A stretch of 64,000 nt of DNA, taken from the NCBI RefSeq assembly GCF_900009145.1, contig NZ_LN889802.1, positions 47,429-111,428 on the forward strand, in the 5' to 3' direction. This document shows positions 46,532 through 54,572 of this stretch, in pieces. Numbering within the stretch: the first letter of the stretch is position 1; each line of letters starts with the position of its first letter. The notes under the pieces are model-generated. The model was not told where the DNA came from. It did not search any database and worked only from the letters and a program-made list of their open reading frames with translations. This DNA is from Planktothrix tepida PCC 9214 (GTDB taxonomy: Bacteria; Cyanobacteriota; Cyanobacteriia; Cyanobacteriales; Microcoleaceae). The translations under genes were made by a program, and so were the position numbers.

Positions 46532-47353
46532 TTAAGGCTCAAGGGTCAATACTCTGGCTTTAGCAACTTCCCTGGCGTGACTGATGCGAATACCGTTAGC
46601 ATTAATATAAGCCACTTCAGGATAAACTTGTTCGGGTGATGTTTCTGGCCCCCGTGCCACTTGATCCGCAATCCGAATTAACTTGGGTTCCATTTGCAGG
46701 GCCATAATTAAACTGTTACGGTTGCCTTTAGCCCCGGCGTGGACATTTCCCCCTAAACGTCCCCAAATAATAATATCGCCATCGGCAATAATCGAACTAC
46801 CCGGATTAACATCCCCAAAAATCACAATGGTTCCCGGATGACGAATATCCACCCCAGACCGCACCGTTTTTTTCAAATATAACGGTTCTGCTAAGGTGGA
46901 TGGGGAAGGTTCCGAGACAGATTGAGTTAAGGTTTCCCGTTCTGCATCTTGATCAACACTATATCCTGCCATGACGGCGGCGACGGCGGTTTGACGACGA
47001 CTGGTTTTAACCCGTTTCAGTTGCAGTTCGACTTCGTTTAAGGCTTCGGCGATATCTTGCAGTTGGCGAACATCTAATAACCGATTTTCGGCGATCAGAT
47101 GCACCTCGGTTTGGGGTTGTTCTGCGTGTTCACCGCCATTGAGACGATGTTTGAGTTGTTGCCAAAGTTCTGTCCAGGTATTATTGAGGTTAGTCTCAGT
47201 ATCTTCTCGATTATTTTCCGGTGGTAAGAATAAGAGTAATCGTCCATCTTCGCGCTTAAACCGGACTTGTAAATTCGGATCAACCTCCAGTACACTCGCA
47301 GGAGATTCAGGTTCAGTGGTGATCAACTCGGAGGTCGGGGTATCCAAAGACAT
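46532..47353 (-). CDS. minC: Septum site-determining protein MinC
   Basis: The FtsZ-assembly inhibitor of the Min system. From ATG 47353 it has about 273 residues: a divergent N-terminal FtsZ-binding region with charged, low-complexity stretches, then the conserved C-terminal beta-helix (VRSGVDIRHPGTIVIFGDVN, ADGDIIIWGRLGGNVHAGA) that dimerises and binds MinD. A TTG start at 47374 is possible but unsupported. It leads the minCDE operon, 60 bp before minD. tRNA-Ala lies about 145 bp upstream. Confidence 0.94.
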   Translation of the reverse strand: MSLDTPTSELITTEPESPASVLEVDPNLQVRFKREDGRLLLFLPPENNREDTETNLNNTWTELWQQLKHRLNGGEHAEQPQTEVHLIAENRLLDVRQLQDIAEALNEVELQLKRVKTSRRQTAVAAVMAGYSVDQDAERETLTQSVSEPSPSTLAEPLYLKKTVRSGVDIRHPGTIVIFGDVNPGSSIIADGDIIIWGRLGGNVHAGAKGNRNSLIMALQMEPKLIRIADQVARGPETSPEQVYPEVAYINANGIRISHAREVAKARVLTLEP

Positions 47354-47497
47354 AGATAAAAATGTAATGGGCAATCGTTCAACTCAATTGGTTATTCTAA
47401 GGGATCAGGGACAGATCTAATAACTTCAGGAAATTAGCTGAGGGGGTAGAAGCTAGAATTACCCCAGAGATTCAGAAATTTGAGTTCCCAACAAAAA

Positions 47498-47570
47498 TGG
47501 AGAATAGGGGATTCGAACCCCTGACCTCTGCGGTGCGATCGCAGCACTCTACCAACTGAGCTAATTCCCC
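47498..47570 (-). tRNA. trnA: tRNA-Ala (anticodon CGC)
   Basis: Read on the minus strand: acceptor GGGGAAT pairs with ATTCTCC, D arm GCTC/GAGT, anticodon stem CTGCG/CGCAG with loop ATCGCAC (anticodon CGC, reading GCG), and the T arm GGGGTTCGAATCCCC. Discriminator A. The anticodon arm contains the HIP1 octamer GCGATCGC. CCA is not encoded. Confidence 0.93.
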
Positions 47571-47624
47571 GTGCGAGTCAAACAATCCAGTGTGAGGAAT
47601 GATGTCTGACTCCGATTTATTATT

Positions 47625-48353
47625 CTAACACAACGGAACCCCAGATTGTAAAGATTCTTGTAAAAAATTTTTTTGAATTCTGTCTAATTCCAGATCACCG
47701 AATCGATCCACAGCCCAATTAGCCCAGCGTTGGAGAAGATGCAGGGGGTAGGTATGGGCGATACCGACCACTTGAATATCAGCCCGTTGAGCCGCGATAA
47801 TCCCGACAAAGGTATCTTCTAAAGCCAGACAGTCCGAGGGCTGTAAATTTAACTGGGGGTAGACTTGGTTTAAGGTTTGTACTGCTAATAAATAGCCTTC
47901 GGGTTCGGGTTTGCTGAGGATAATATCATCCCCCGTTACAATCACCGGAAAAGCTTCCATCAGCCCGATTTTATTTAAAATCAGTTCCACTTCTGGCCGG
48001 ATCGCCCCCGTCACCAAGGCTAATTTTAGATCAGCTGCTTGCAAGTGTTGAATAAACTCCTCAAGACCCGGATAGATAGGAAGTTGTTCTAGCTGTTCTA
48101 AACGCTGTTTATAGGCAAGGGATTTACGTTCAATTAACTGATCCAAATAGCTATTGGTAACAGTACGACCGCAATAAGTTAACAAATCTGTTAAACAAGC
48201 CCGATCACTTCTTCCTAAACAAAATTTGCGAATTTCCTCCCGTTTAGAACGTAGGTTTTCTGCCAGTAACAATTCTTCTATCAGTTGTTCATGGATAGGC
48301 TCATCATTAATAATGACTCCATTAAAATCAAATAGAACTGCCTTTAAACTCAT
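47625..48353 (-). CDS. HAD-superfamily hydrolase (phosphatase/beta-phosphoglucomutase-like)
   Basis: The 242-residue protein has the HAD core and a helical cap. Motif I is DFNGV (D9 nucleophile; the usual second Asp is N11), motif II VTGA, motif III the Lys in LSKPEPEGYLLA, and motif IV ALEDTFVGI with the metal-binding acidic pair. The fold and length are those of pgmB/CbbY-like subfamily I members. The D-x-N form of motif I is unusual for a phosphatase because the second Asp normally acts as acid/base, so activity may differ. It is a single gene. Confidence 0.85.
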   Translation of the reverse strand: MSLKAVLFDFNGVIINDEPIHEQLIEELLLAENLRSKREEIRKFCLGRSDRACLTDLLTYCGRTVTNSYLDQLIERKSLAYKQRLEQLEQLPIYPGLEEFIQHLQAADLKLALVTGAIRPEVELILNKIGLMEAFPVIVTGDDIILSKPEPEGYLLAVQTLNQVYPQLNLQPSDCLALEDTFVGIIAAQRADIQVVGIAHTYPLHLLQRWANWAVDRFGDLELDRIQKNFLQESLQSGVPLC

Positions 48354-48377
48354 CGTCCAAACCCTAAACTTAAGAGA

Positions 48378-48406
48378 GGGAACAGGGAACAGGGAACAGG
48401 GAACAG
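48378..48406. repeat. Heptamer tandem repeat (GGGAACA)x4
   Basis: Same unit as at 18846-18874 and same number of copies, in the gap upstream of the HAD gene. Confidence 0.9.
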
Positions 48407-48487
48407 CAATAATACTTTTGGCTGTTTTATGTCAGTTGTAAATGATTACAACCTCGGCGCAAATTGCTATAAGATTTGCTAATTATA

Positions 48488-48529
48488 AACTGATAACTGA
48501 TAACTGATAACTGATAACTGATAACTGAT
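48488..48529. repeat. Heptamer tandem repeat (AACTGAT)x6
   Basis: Six exact 7-bp units end three bases before the stop codon of the debranching-enzyme gene. It is a different STRR-type heptamer from the GGGAACA arrays. Confidence 0.92.
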
Positions 48530-48531
48530 TT

Positions 48532-49604
48532 TCATCTAAAACGTTCTATCGCTAACCAAGCCCGAAGAATTTCTCCCACTGACCAAGCTTGTGCAATACA
48601 GCCCTGGGGGTGCATGGGGGCATTGCCATCAAAAATTTCGCTAATACTTCCGATCCCGGCTGTTGAAAGATGGTTAATCATGGGGTCTAAAAAAGTACGG
48701 GCTATATTGGGATTTTGGAACACCCGCAAATGGGCGATCACAAACGGCCCTAACAGCCACGCCCAAACTGTCCCTTGATGATAAGCACTATCTCGTTGAA
48801 TCGGATTTCCCCCATAATACCCTCGATAGTGAAAATTATTGGGGGCGAGCGATCGCAACCCAAAGGATGTCAGCAAAAACTGTCCGCAGGTTTCAACAAC
48901 GGCCCGTTGCTGTTCGGGGGGCAGAGCACTGTTAGGCAAAGAAACAGCAAAAATTTGATTCGGACGCAAGGTGGCATCATCCCCATAAATGCCATCGATC
49001 ACATCATAGCAATAGCCTAATTCAGGATGCCAGAACCGTTCAAACCGAGCTAAAGCTCGATCCGCTAGGGCATCATATTCTTGATAAGGTCTGCCAATTT
49101 GACGGGCAAATTTCCCCATGATTCGCAGGGCATTATACCAAAGAGCATTAATTTCAATGGGTTTGCCGATGCGGGGCGTAACAACCCAATCCCCGATCTT
49201 GGCATCCATCCAGGTTAATTGAGTTCCGGGTTCTCCGGCATACAGTAAACCATCGGCCGGATCAAGGTGAATATTGTAGCGAGTTCCTCGACAGTGAGAG
49301 TGAATAATATCCGTCAGTACAGGAAATAAATTTTCGATCACATCAAGATCTTCAGTGAGTTCATAATATTGACGAATGGCTTCAAAATACCAAAGGGTCG
49401 CATCAACGGTGTTATATTCTGGGATTTCTCCTTCGTCGGGGAAACGGTTGGGTAACATCCCTTGATCAACGTATTTGGCGTAGGTATAAAGAATCGCGCG
49501 GGCAATTTGTAGCCGACCTGTGGTGATGGTCAGACCGGGTAAACTAATCATGGTATCCCGTCCCCAATCACCAAACCAAGGATAGCCAGCTAGAATGGTT
49601 TTAC
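48532..49604 (-). pseudogene. Amylo-alpha-1,6-glucosidase (glycogen debranching enzyme), C-terminal part of the IS-split gene
   Basis: Catalytic (alpha/alpha)6-barrel half of a GH133-type debranching enzyme, with KTILAGYPWFGDWGRDTMIS at the start, TVDATLWYFEAIRQY, and a C-terminus ending WSVGEILRAWLAIERFR. The frame runs into the left end of the IS element at 49605. Joining this to 51357-52272 on the minus strand gives a single uninterrupted frame (1989 nt, 662 residues) reading PENPVGKTILAGY across the junction. Only the insertion breaks the gene, since no other lesion is seen. A short product could start from the ATG at 49635 inside the IS, but it would lack the N-terminal domain. Confidence 0.9.
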
Positions 49605-49675
49605 AATAACCGTATTCAAAGCCCACGTCTTTCAAGCGTGGGATGTAGAATACCCGCCTTTAGGCGGAGTGAAGG

Positions 49676-50074
49676 CTAGTGAGAGTTTTGGTTAGCAATA
49701 TACTTTTTGATAGTTTCACTAGAAACAGAACCAGCCGTCCCACAATAATAGCTTCGACTCCACAAAGAAGGTAGTTTAAGTAAATGAGGAAATTCTTTTC
49801 TTAATATTCTTGATGATGCCCCTTTGATTCTGAACATAATTTGATGTGGAGCAATCAAAGGGTGACAACTAATAAATAAATGCACATGATCAGGCATTAT
49901 CTCCAGAGCTAGGACATCACATTCTAGCTCTTTTGCTTTTTGGTAGATAATTTCCTCTAATCTTCTGCTCACTCCGTTAACCAACACCCTTTTCCTCCTT
50001 TTTGGGCAAAAGACAAAATGATAGTTGATCAGACTAACTGATGTGTTTTTTCTTCTATATTGATTTTCTGTCAT
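49676..50074 (-). CDS. tnpA: IS200/IS605 family transposase TnpA (Y1 HUH)
   Basis: The 132-residue single-strand transposase has the HUH motif (H63-V-H65 in PDHVHLF) and the catalytic tyrosine Y125 (TIKKYIAN). Both are intact and the length is normal, so the protein should be active as a dimer. It is divergent from tnpB with starts about 35 bp apart. TnpA alone is enough for excision and insertion of such elements. Confidence 0.95.
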   Translation of the reverse strand: MTENQYRRKNTSVSLINYHFVFCPKRRKRVLVNGVSRRLEEIIYQKAKELECDVLALEIMPDHVHLFISCHPLIAPHQIMFRIKGASSRILRKEFPHLLKLPSLWSRSYYCGTAGSVSSETIKKYIANQNSH

Positions 50075-50109
50075 TGTCGATACACACGATTCATCAACCT
50101 TATGTTATC

Positions 50110-51336
50110 ATGGATGACATGACAAAAATAACTCGGACGATTAAATTGAAATTCGTGGATCTCAACCGTTGTAAAGCTCAGGTGTTTGAGCAAATGACGG
50201 CAGAAAACACACGGGTTGCCAACAAGCTGTTGTCATTGCCGATTAAAGAACGGCGTAAAATGACAACAGCTAAAATTATGTCCGAGTTAAAATCTGCCCT
50301 TGTTAACCAAGTAATCCGACATACCACATCACCCACAGGTCGTAAAACCAAACAATATAAAGTTCTTCCTGTGGAAGTTAACAACCAAAACTGGAAGTTA
50401 ACCCTAAAAGGGAATACTTATTCAATTAGTTTTCCAACCCTTAAAGGTGAAAAAAGAATTCCCATTGAAGTTGCATCTCCCCATTGGCAACCTGTTTTAG
50501 ACGGATTGTTAGAGGGAACAATTCAAGGGGGTTCTTTTAAATTAATTAAACATCGAAATAAGTGGTATGCCTATCTGTCAATTACTGAGGATGTTCCAGA
50601 AGTTAAGACGGAGAAAAGATTAGGATGTGACCGAGGACAGAATAATTTAGCGGTAGTTGCACCTAAACAGGGTTTTGGTAAGTTCTTTAATGGTCAAAGC
50701 GTTAAGCATCGGAGACGTTATTTTCAACAACGAAGAAAACAACTTCAAGAAGCTAAAAAGTTTCGAGCATTAAAGAAATGGGACAAAAAAGAACGACGAT
50801 GGATGGATGCAATCAATCATACAATCAGCCGTCGAATTGTTCGTTTTGCCGAATACCATAATGCTGATGTTGTTATTGAGGATTTAGAAGGATGTCGAAG
50901 CACAATGAAACAGAGCCAAAAATCTCGTTCTGATTCCGGTGAATCTCGACATAATTGGTCTTATTATTCTTTGGAACAGAAACTTAATTATAAGTTGGCT
51001 CTTAAAGGATTGAAATTAATTAAAAGACCTGCGCCATACACTTCCAAATCCTGTTCAACCTGTGGTTTTATTGGTAAAAGAAATCGACATGATTTCAATT
51101 GCCCTAATGGTCACTACCATAACTCTGATTTGAATGCTGCGAAAAACCTAGCTCAATGGGACGGTTTTTCTTGTCAGTTAGACCTACAGAGAGATGCTTC
51201 TGTAATGGATTCATCCGGTTTAACTGATGGGGTGCTTGGCACACCCCTGAACTCGGTGAATACAGTCAAACAAGAGTATATTCAACTGTCTCTGCTTGAC
51301 TGGACTAGATACGAGAATCCCACCCCTTTAGCGTAG
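50110..51336 (+). CDS. tnpB: RNA-guided endonuclease TnpB (IS605 orfB)
   Basis: From ATG 50110 (an ATG at 50119 is also possible; upstream frame to 50041 is not family-like) the protein has 408 residues. The split RuvC triad is complete: D174 in GCDRGQNN, E257 in VVIEDLEG and D340 in NSDLNAAKN. The zinc-finger region has CSTCGF and then FNCPNGHYHNSD, where the usual fourth Cys is absent. TnpB uses an RNA derived from the element's right end to cut the donor site and so keep the element in place after excision. It overlaps the right-end hairpin. Confidence 0.93.
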   Translation: MDDMTKITRTIKLKFVDLNRCKAQVFEQMTAENTRVANKLLSLPIKERRKMTTAKIMSELKSALVNQVIRHTTSPTGRKTKQYKVLPVEVNNQNWKLTLKGNTYSISFPTLKGEKRIPIEVASPHWQPVLDGLLEGTIQGGSFKLIKHRNKWYAYLSITEDVPEVKTEKRLGCDRGQNNLAVVAPKQGFGKFFNGQSVKHRRRYFQQRRKQLQEAKKFRALKKWDKKERRWMDAINHTISRRIVRFAEYHNADVVIEDLEGCRSTMKQSQKSRSDSGESRHNWSYYSLEQKLNYKLALKGLKLIKRPAPYTSKSCSTCGFIGKRNRHDFNCPNGHYHNSDLNAAKNLAQWDGFSCQLDLQRDASVMDSSGLTDGVLGTPLNSVNTVKQEYIQLSLLDWTRYENPTPLA

Positions 51337-51372
51337 CGCAGGGGTGGGAGTGTCAACAACTGGATTTTCGGG
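51230..51372 (+). ncRNA. Predicted omega-RNA (reRNA) of TnpB
   Basis: In IS605-type elements the 3' end of tnpB and the right end encode the guide RNA scaffold, which runs across the element boundary (51356) so that the first host bases (CAACTGGATTTTCGGG, from 51357) form the guide. The position is inferred from family knowledge plus the right-end hairpin; the 5' limit is a guess. Confidence 0.35.
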
Positions 51373-52272
51373 GATGGGACGATTGACAATAAATTGATCC
51401 GCCGCAAAAACTAACTGTTGTATCCATTGAGGCGTTTCTCGGATGTTAGCCGGACAGCTATCTTGCCAAAATCCTAATAATTTGCGTTCGTAGGTGCGAC
51501 GGACTTCTAAGGCGGCTTCTCCATTTAAACTAGGATTGGGTTCTGTACTCGCAACAAAACATAAAGATTCTCCGGGGTTTAAGGTGGCGGTGAAGGTGGC
51601 GGCTTGAAGATGATCTTCGTAATCTCTTAAGCCACGCTCGCGTTCCCGTGCTAAATCAAAGTTATAGTGCCATTGGGGGGTAGGGGTAACACTAGCGCGA
51701 TCGGTTAATAAATAAAAAGGCACTGCTTCTGCAAAGGGAGTCACACAAACGCCGTTTTCAACGTGTTCGATCTGCATTTGCCAATTCCCGGCCTGGGTAT
51801 CGCTATGATAATCTCGATAATTAACAAAAACTTTTAATGTCAGGGTAATAGGGCCAGAGGCACGAGTTAAACTATAACGAACGTAGGTAATATTCGCTTC
51901 GGGCTGCATCCAAATTCGTTTTTCCAGCAACGCATCGGCGCAGGCAAATTTCCAGGTGGGGATCGTTCGTTCTAACTGAAACCGTTCAATCTGGTGATGT
52001 CCATAACCGTCAATTGAGCCTCCGGCCCAACGGTTCGTATAAAGAGGGTAAACTTGTCCCTGATAGTTTACAAGGTCATCTATTTTCGCCACCAGTAAGG
52101 TACGACCCAAGGGAGGTTTTAAAGCCGCCACTAATAACCCTTGATAACGGCGTGTTAGTACACCTGCGATTGTTCCTGAAGCATAGCCACCGATCCCATT
52201 GGTGACTAACCATTCTCGTGCTTCAGCACTGGGCAAATTACAGCAAGTTTCTCGTCCAAAATTAATACTCAT
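51357..52272 (-). pseudogene. Amylo-alpha-1,6-glucosidase, N-terminal part of the IS-split gene
   Basis: N-terminal beta-sandwich domain of a GH133-type glycogen debranching enzyme: MSINFGRETCCNLPSAEARE, WLVTNGIGGYASGTIAGVLT and TRRYQGLLVAAL are family hallmarks, and the part ends with QFIVNRPIPENP. Translation now runs into the IS right end and stops after about ten foreign residues. The reading frame resumes without loss at 49604 once the IS is removed. It was about 662 residues before insertion. The enzyme removes alpha-1,6 branches during glycogen breakdown. Confidence 0.9.
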
Positions 52273-52652
52273 ACTACCTTAAACACTCAAAATTTTGCAT
52301 CAACAATAAAATTAAAGATTTAGAAGCCTTTCACCCTCTCAATTCACAACTTAAACCTCTACAACAGATGAAGGATCATTTGTCCAATTTCAGGATAGAA
52401 TGTCAGTAATAACTGTTTACGACTCAAAAAGGTTGTCCTTGTTGACTCCACGTCAAGTACCAGCGTTATTTACTATAACGTTTTATCGTCTAAATCAAAA
52501 CCCCCATTTGCTCAAATCGAACCTTGACTAAACCCCTTCCTCTCGTCTCTCAAAATATTGCGGTGTATTAACTGCCCTTTTTTGAGTTTTTGTCTTCAAA
52601 AGTATGATGGGATTATTAAATTTTGTGTTCCAATTGCTGAAGATTTAGTTTT
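52273..52652. other. Intergenic region, 380 bp
   Basis: Between the divergent debranching-enzyme and GH57 genes. It should hold both promoters. I see no ORF, repeat or RNA gene; only AT-rich DNA with scattered T-tracts. Confidence 0.5.
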
Positions 52653-54149
52653 ATGACAAAGCCCGAATTTTTAACTCCTTTTCCTATTTTAGAACACTTA
52701 GATTCTAACCTCCCTAACTTTTGTGGTTGGGAAGCCCAAATCCAGGATCTTGTTAATCATAATTATCCCATATTTTTGCCAAAAACAAATTTAAACTTAG
52801 ATAAAATCACGGCTGGCTTTGCTTGTGCGTTACATTTTCATCAACCCACGATTCCGGCGGGGGAAAATGGGGCATTAATCAGTAATCTTCAATATATGTA
52901 TGAGCATCCCCAGGAAGGGGATAACCATAATGCGGAACCCTTTGCTTGGTGTTATCGGCGGATGGGAGAGTTTATTCCTCAATTAGTCGCCGAAGGATGT
53001 AACCCTCGAATTATGTTGGATTATTCCGGGAATTTATTATGGGCATTTGAGCAAATGGGGCGAGAGGATATTCTAAATTCTTTGAAAAAAATTACCTGCG
53101 ATCCCAACTATCAACCCTATGTGGAATGGTTAGGAACTCTGTGGAGTCATGGGGTGGTTCCTTCAACTCCGATTCCTGATATTTTATTACAAATTCAAGC
53201 TTGGCAACATCATTTTGCAGCTATTTTTGGAGAAGAAGCTTTGAAGCGAGTTAAGGGGTTTTCACCTCCCGAAATGCACTTACCCAACCATCCCGATACC
53301 TTATATGAATATATAAAAGCGTTAAAAGATTGTGGTTATTGCTGGTTATTGGTTCAGGAACATTCGGTAGAAACCTTAGAAGGTGGCGGGCTCCCTCAAG
53401 AGCAAAAATATAGTCCTAATCGGTTAATTGCCCGGAATTCTCAGGGGGAAACGGTAAGCATCATTGCTTTAATTAAAACCCAAGGATCGGATACCAAATT
53501 AGTCGCCCAGATGCAGCCTTATTTTGAAGCAAAAACCAAACAAAAACAATTGATTTCTGGGGTTGAAATTCCGGCGTTAGTCACCCAAATTGCCGATGGA
53601 GAAAATGGCGGGGTGATGATGAATGAATATCCCCGTGATTTCTTTAGAATTTACTATGAAATGCGGGATCAAAATCCAGAAAATTCTGGAGTTGTAGCGT
53701 TGAATGGAACGGAATATTTAGAATTATTAGAAGCATCAGGAGTGAACCCAGAAGATTATCCTACCTGTCAAGGAGTTCATCAGCATAAAATTTGGCAACA
53801 CGTTGATCCCCATCAAGCAACACCGGAAGCCGTTGAAACTGCGATCGCCCATTTAAAACAAACCGATCATTCATTTCAAATGGAGGGTGCATCCTGGACA
53901 AATAATTTAAGCTGGGTACAAGGCTATGAAAATGTTTTAGAACCGATGAAACAATTGAGTATTGCTTTTCATCAAAAGTATGATTCCTTAGTGCAGCAAA
54001 ACCCCAATATTACAAAAGACGTTCATTATCAACAAGCGTTATTGTACAACTTGTTATTACAAACCAGTTGTTTTCGCTATTGGGGACAGGGAACCTGGAC
54101 AGATTATGCTCAAGAACTTTATCGTCGAGGAATGGAATTGTTAAATTAA
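52653..54149 (+). CDS. Glycoside hydrolase family 57 protein
   Basis: The 498-residue protein carries GH57 signatures: ALHFHQPTIP near the N-terminus (conserved region 1), the acidic GFSPPEMHLPN segment with the likely nucleophile Glu, and the later ADGENGGVMMNEYPRDF region. GH57 enzymes are alpha-amylase, amylopullulanase or branching enzymes on alpha-glucan, acting without the GH13 fold. No signal peptide is seen, so it is cytosolic. Its position, divergent from the debranching enzyme, supports a glycogen role; the precise activity is open. Confidence 0.9.
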   Translation: MTKPEFLTPFPILEHLDSNLPNFCGWEAQIQDLVNHNYPIFLPKTNLNLDKITAGFACALHFHQPTIPAGENGALISNLQYMYEHPQEGDNHNAEPFAWCYRRMGEFIPQLVAEGCNPRIMLDYSGNLLWAFEQMGREDILNSLKKITCDPNYQPYVEWLGTLWSHGVVPSTPIPDILLQIQAWQHHFAAIFGEEALKRVKGFSPPEMHLPNHPDTLYEYIKALKDCGYCWLLVQEHSVETLEGGGLPQEQKYSPNRLIARNSQGETVSIIALIKTQGSDTKLVAQMQPYFEAKTKQKQLISGVEIPALVTQIADGENGGVMMNEYPRDFFRIYYEMRDQNPENSGVVALNGTEYLELLEASGVNPEDYPTCQGVHQHKIWQHVDPHQATPEAVETAIAHLKQTDHSFQMEGASWTNNLSWVQGYENVLEPMKQLSIAFHQKYDSLVQQNPNITKDVHYQQALLYNLLLQTSCFRYWGQGTWTDYAQELYRRGMELLN

Positions 54150-54572
54150 TTCATTTTGGGATAAAAGTCGCTGAAATTATCTTATTGACCGTGTTATAGG
54201 AAGTTAGTCATCTCTAACTTCCTCGGAAACTGAACAAAACAATGCCATACTCTACTTAACCCAAGATAGAGGAAATCTCTACTGGACGTGAGTTACATTA
54301 ATTAGTTACTGAGATTTCAGTATCAGAGATAACAATTAATTTAAAAAAAGAATGATTAACTGTCTAGCCAGCCCTCACCGCCGAGAATTTCGACGATAAA
54401 TCGAGGGTACTTATAGACAACAGGGTGTAATTAATCATACAATGGAGGGTAATACCCCTCATTCGGGTAAACTTCCATTTAAAAGTCTATTTCAGAAATC
54501 AATTTCTTCCATCTTGTATTCAGAAATGGATCAACTTATTTGACCCAACCTTGACTGAGGGAGTGCCAAACC
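54150..54572. other. Intergenic region, 423 bp, with one hairpin
   Basis: Contains the inverted repeat AGGAAGTTAG/CTAACTTCCT at 54198-54223 (10-bp stem, 6-nt loop), a candidate end of the GH57 transcript though without a T-run. I see no ORF or RNA gene in the remainder, which should hold the promoter of the PAS kinase. Confidence 0.55.
54198..54223 (+). terminator. Hairpin behind the GH57 gene, weak terminator candidate
   Basis: Perfect 10-bp stem with TCATCT loop. The missing T-tract means intrinsic termination is uncertain. Confidence 0.4.

Larger units (their letters stand above)
49605..51356 (+). mobile_element. IS200/IS605-family element (IS608-like), 1752 bp, complete
   Basis: Left end follows the tetranucleotide TTAC at 49601-49604; right end finishes with TCAA at 51353-51356. 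These are the target and right cleavage tetranucleotides known for IS608. Subterminal hairpins are present at both ends: CCCACG/CGTGGG at 49622-49642, CCGCC/GGCGG at 49654-49667 and CCCACCCC/GGGGTGGG at 51319-51348. There is no target duplication, as expected for peel-and-paste single-strand transposition. It carries divergent tnpA and tnpB, both intact. It is inserted in the debranching-enzyme gene. Confidence 0.92.

Noticed and set aside
49603..51355. IS boundary at the shared TTGT/ACAA on both sides
   Set aside because: That cut would leave the debranching gene out of frame; TTAC/TCAA boundaries restore the frame and agree with IS608-type ends.
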